DNA of 7,586 nucleotides. Origin: Spirochaetia bacterium. GTDB lineage: Bacteria; Spirochaetota; Spirochaetia; Treponematales; Rectinemataceae. The position numbers were made by a program, and so were the translations under genes. A model generated the notes under the pieces. That model searched no databases, was not told the origin of the DNA, and saw nothing but the letters and a program-made list of their open reading frames with translations. Location of the stretch: contig JAJTBL010000078.1 of NCBI GenBank assembly GCA_021286925.1, forward strand, positions 1 to 7,586, written 5' to 3'. Positions 5,934 to 7,586 of this stretch are shown here, in pieces (the stretch's first letter is position 1; each line of letters opens with the position of its first letter).

Positions 5934-7586
5934 ATGTACGAACTAAAGCAGATGACACTTGTCGAAATGATACAAAAAAGCACCGCGCTGTACGGCGATC
6001 GCCCAGCTCTCTGCATGGTTGGCGGCGAGCAGTTTTCGTATCGGGAAATAGGAAACCGAACCCGGGCAGTTGCTGCCCGCCTGCTTGCTTTGGGGATCGC
6101 GAAACAGGACAGAGTGGCAATTGTCGCGGAAAGCTCTCCATACTGGGGGATTGCCTATCTCGGCGCTGTCCGCGCCGGAGCGATTGTCGTACCTATTCTT
6201 CCGGATTTCACGCCCGAACAAATCCGGAACATCCTGGCGCACTCTGAGGCTAAGGCGGTTTTTTGCTCCGATAAGCTTTTCGGCAAGCTTAAGGAAATCG
6301 ATTTGCCGATAATCCTGCTCGATATAAAACAGGGAGGAATCAGAAAAAGCCCCCAGCCAATCGAGCCGGAGGCTTTATCCAAGAAAGCTGAAGCGATTCT
6401 CAATCATTTTGAAGACGCTCAGACTGGGTCTGACGACACCTTGATGATTGTTTACACATCGGGCACAACCGGTTTGTCCAAAGGTGTCATGCTCAGCCAT
6501 AGAAACATTCTTTCCAATGCGCTTGGCTGCCGTTCCATCATAATTCTGCGCAGGAATGATCGCTTGCTGTCCATCCTTCCGCTCGCCCATACCTATGAAT
6601 TCACCATCGGTTTCATTATCCCCTTCCTCGCGGGATCACAAATCTTCTATCTGGACCGTCCGCCCGCCGCTACCGTGCTGCTGCCCGCGCTCCAGCTTGT
6701 CCGGCCGACCATCATGCTGTCTGTTCCGCTCGTCATAGAGAAAGTGTACCGTTCCAGTGTCAAACCCAGCATGGAAGCGATTCATCTCTATAAAAACAAG
6801 TTTTTCAAGCCGCTGATCATCAAAGTAGCCGGGATGAAGCTGAAGAAAACGTTTGGCGGGCATTTGCGATTCTTTGGCATCGGAGGCGCGCCGCTGGCTG
6901 CCGATGTTGAAGAGTTTCTTAAAAAGGGCGGCTTTCCCTATGCAATTGGATATGGCTTGACAGAGACTTCGCCGTTGCTGGCAGGCTGCAATCCTCAGCA
7001 CACCTATCTGCATTCAACCGGGCCGGCGCTTGATGGTGTCACAATCAGGATCGCGAATCCCCGGCCTGACACCCACGAGGGTGAAATCCAGGCAAAGGGA
7101 CCAAATATTTTCAAGGGCTATTTCAAGGACGAACTTCGAACCAAGGAAGCGTTTACCGATGATGGCTGGTTTAAAACCGGGGATCTGGGCTATGTTGACG
7201 AAAAAGGCAGGCTTTTTGTCCGTGGACGGATAAAAACCATGATTCTTGGCGCCTCAGGAGAAAACATCTATCCGGAGGAAATTGAAGCTGTCATCAATCA
7301 ATCACCCTACGTCCAGGAGTCGCTGGTTCTTGAAGATGAACAAGGCCTAACTGCCCTGATCTGTCTGAAAAGCGAAGTGCTCGAAAGTCTTCAGGCGCGG
7401 ATCCAGGATGAAGCAGATGAAGTCGGCGCTCTGGCATCGCGTGTCGGGAATGCACTGTCAAATGCAGAAAAATCAGTGGCCGAAACCATGGGCCATGCAT
7501 TTTCGAGTGCGGAAAAATCCGCTGAAAAACTTCTGGAAGTGATCAAAAAAGAGGCAAATGAAAAGCTGGCAGCGTTTTCACGGATC
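5934..7586 (+). CDS. AMP-forming long-chain acyl-CoA synthetase, 3' end beyond window
   Basis: The ATG at 5934 follows AGGAG (5921-5925) by eight bases. The frame stays open for 551 codons to the window edge. The enzyme activates a fatty acid with ATP to an acyl-adenylate and passes it to CoA. Motifs of the ANL superfamily are in order: the P-loop YTSGTTGLSKG (174-184), HTYEFTIG (near 222), GIGGAPL (~319), GYGLTET (339-345), DGWFKTGDLGYVDEKG (410-425), and GRIKTMILGASGENIYPEEIE, the hinge into the small domain. The catalytic Lys near the C-terminus, usually in PTxKIKR, would lie past the end. Residues ~483-545 are a long amphipathic helical insertion with two 15-residue units (ALSNAEKSVAETMGH, AFSSAEKSAEKLLEV), resembling a membrane- or lipid-surface-binding helix. 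It is followed by the expected 'KEANEKLAAFSRI'. The leader contains structured repeat copy 2. The exact acyl chain specificity is not readable. Confidence 0.93.
   Translation, partial: MYELKQMTLVEMIQKSTALYGDRPALCMVGGEQFSYREIGNRTRAVAARLLALGIAKQDRVAIVAESSPYWGIAYLGAVRAGAIVVPILPDFTPEQIRNILAHSEAKAVFCSDKLFGKLKEIDLPIILLDIKQGGIRKSPQPIEPEALSKKAEAILNHFEDAQTGSDDTLMIVYTSGTTGLSKGVMLSHRNILSNALGCRSIIILRRNDRLLSILPLAHTYEFTIGFIIPFLAGSQIFYLDRPPAATVLLPALQLVRPTIMLSVPLVIEKVYRSSVKPSMEAIHLYKNKFFKPLIIKVAGMKLKKTFGGHLRFFGIGGAPLAADVEEFLKKGGFPYAIGYGLTETSPLLAGCNPQHTYLHSTGPALDGVTIRIANPRPDTHEGEIQAKGPNIFKGYFKDELRTKEAFTDDGWFKTGDLGYVDEKGRLFVRGRIKTMILGASGENIYPEEIEAVINQSPYVQESLVLEDEQGLTALICLKSEVLESLQARIQDEADEVGALASRVGNALSNAEKSVAETMGHAFSSAEKSAEKLLEVIKKEANEKLAAFSRI

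Overview
The window looks like chromosome from a free-living or host-associated bacterium of roughly balanced base composition. Spirochaetota is the best guess. That rests on recalled resemblance, not a search: the lipoprotein begins with a beta-sandwich module of a kind I associate with spirochaete lipoproteins, and the acyl-CoA synthetase has a long helical insertion near its C-terminus of a kind I associate with spirochaete homologues. No mobile element, CRISPR array, tRNA or rRNA was seen.

The left half (1-3212) is a minus-strand, operon-like group read in the order glgA (glycogen synthase), a large membrane protein with a duplicated small helical domain, then the start of an EamA/DMT-type transporter that leaves the window at base 1. 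The gaps are 17 and 42 bases. A good sigma-70-type promoter (TTGCGA, 17-base spacer, TATAAT) precedes glgA. The membrane-protein gene is split. Its first ~58 codons, with a proper ribosome binding site and a GTG start, are in one frame, and the rest (about 26 codons before the first possible in-frame start, then 406 codons) is in another. The break falls where the first helical domain should have its beta wing, so a small deletion or a sequencing error in that wing is likely.

The right half (3314-7586) is read on the plus strand: a 737-residue lipoprotein with N-terminal beta-sandwich modules and a C-terminal beta-propeller-like region, then an AMP-forming long-chain acyl-CoA synthetase that leaves the window at its C-terminus. 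Its catalytic core is complete apart from the last helical segment.

The most unusual feature is a pair of ~131-base structured repeats in the same orientation, at 3314-3445 and 5722-5852. One lies in the leader of the lipoprotein gene. The other starts on the lipoprotein stop codon and fills the leader of the acyl-CoA synthetase gene. Their conserved blocks are exactly 94 bases apart in both copies. Their hairpins keep the same register through compensatory base changes, so they look like an RNA (or a hairpin-bearing repeat family) under structural selection. I do not recognise it as a named family.
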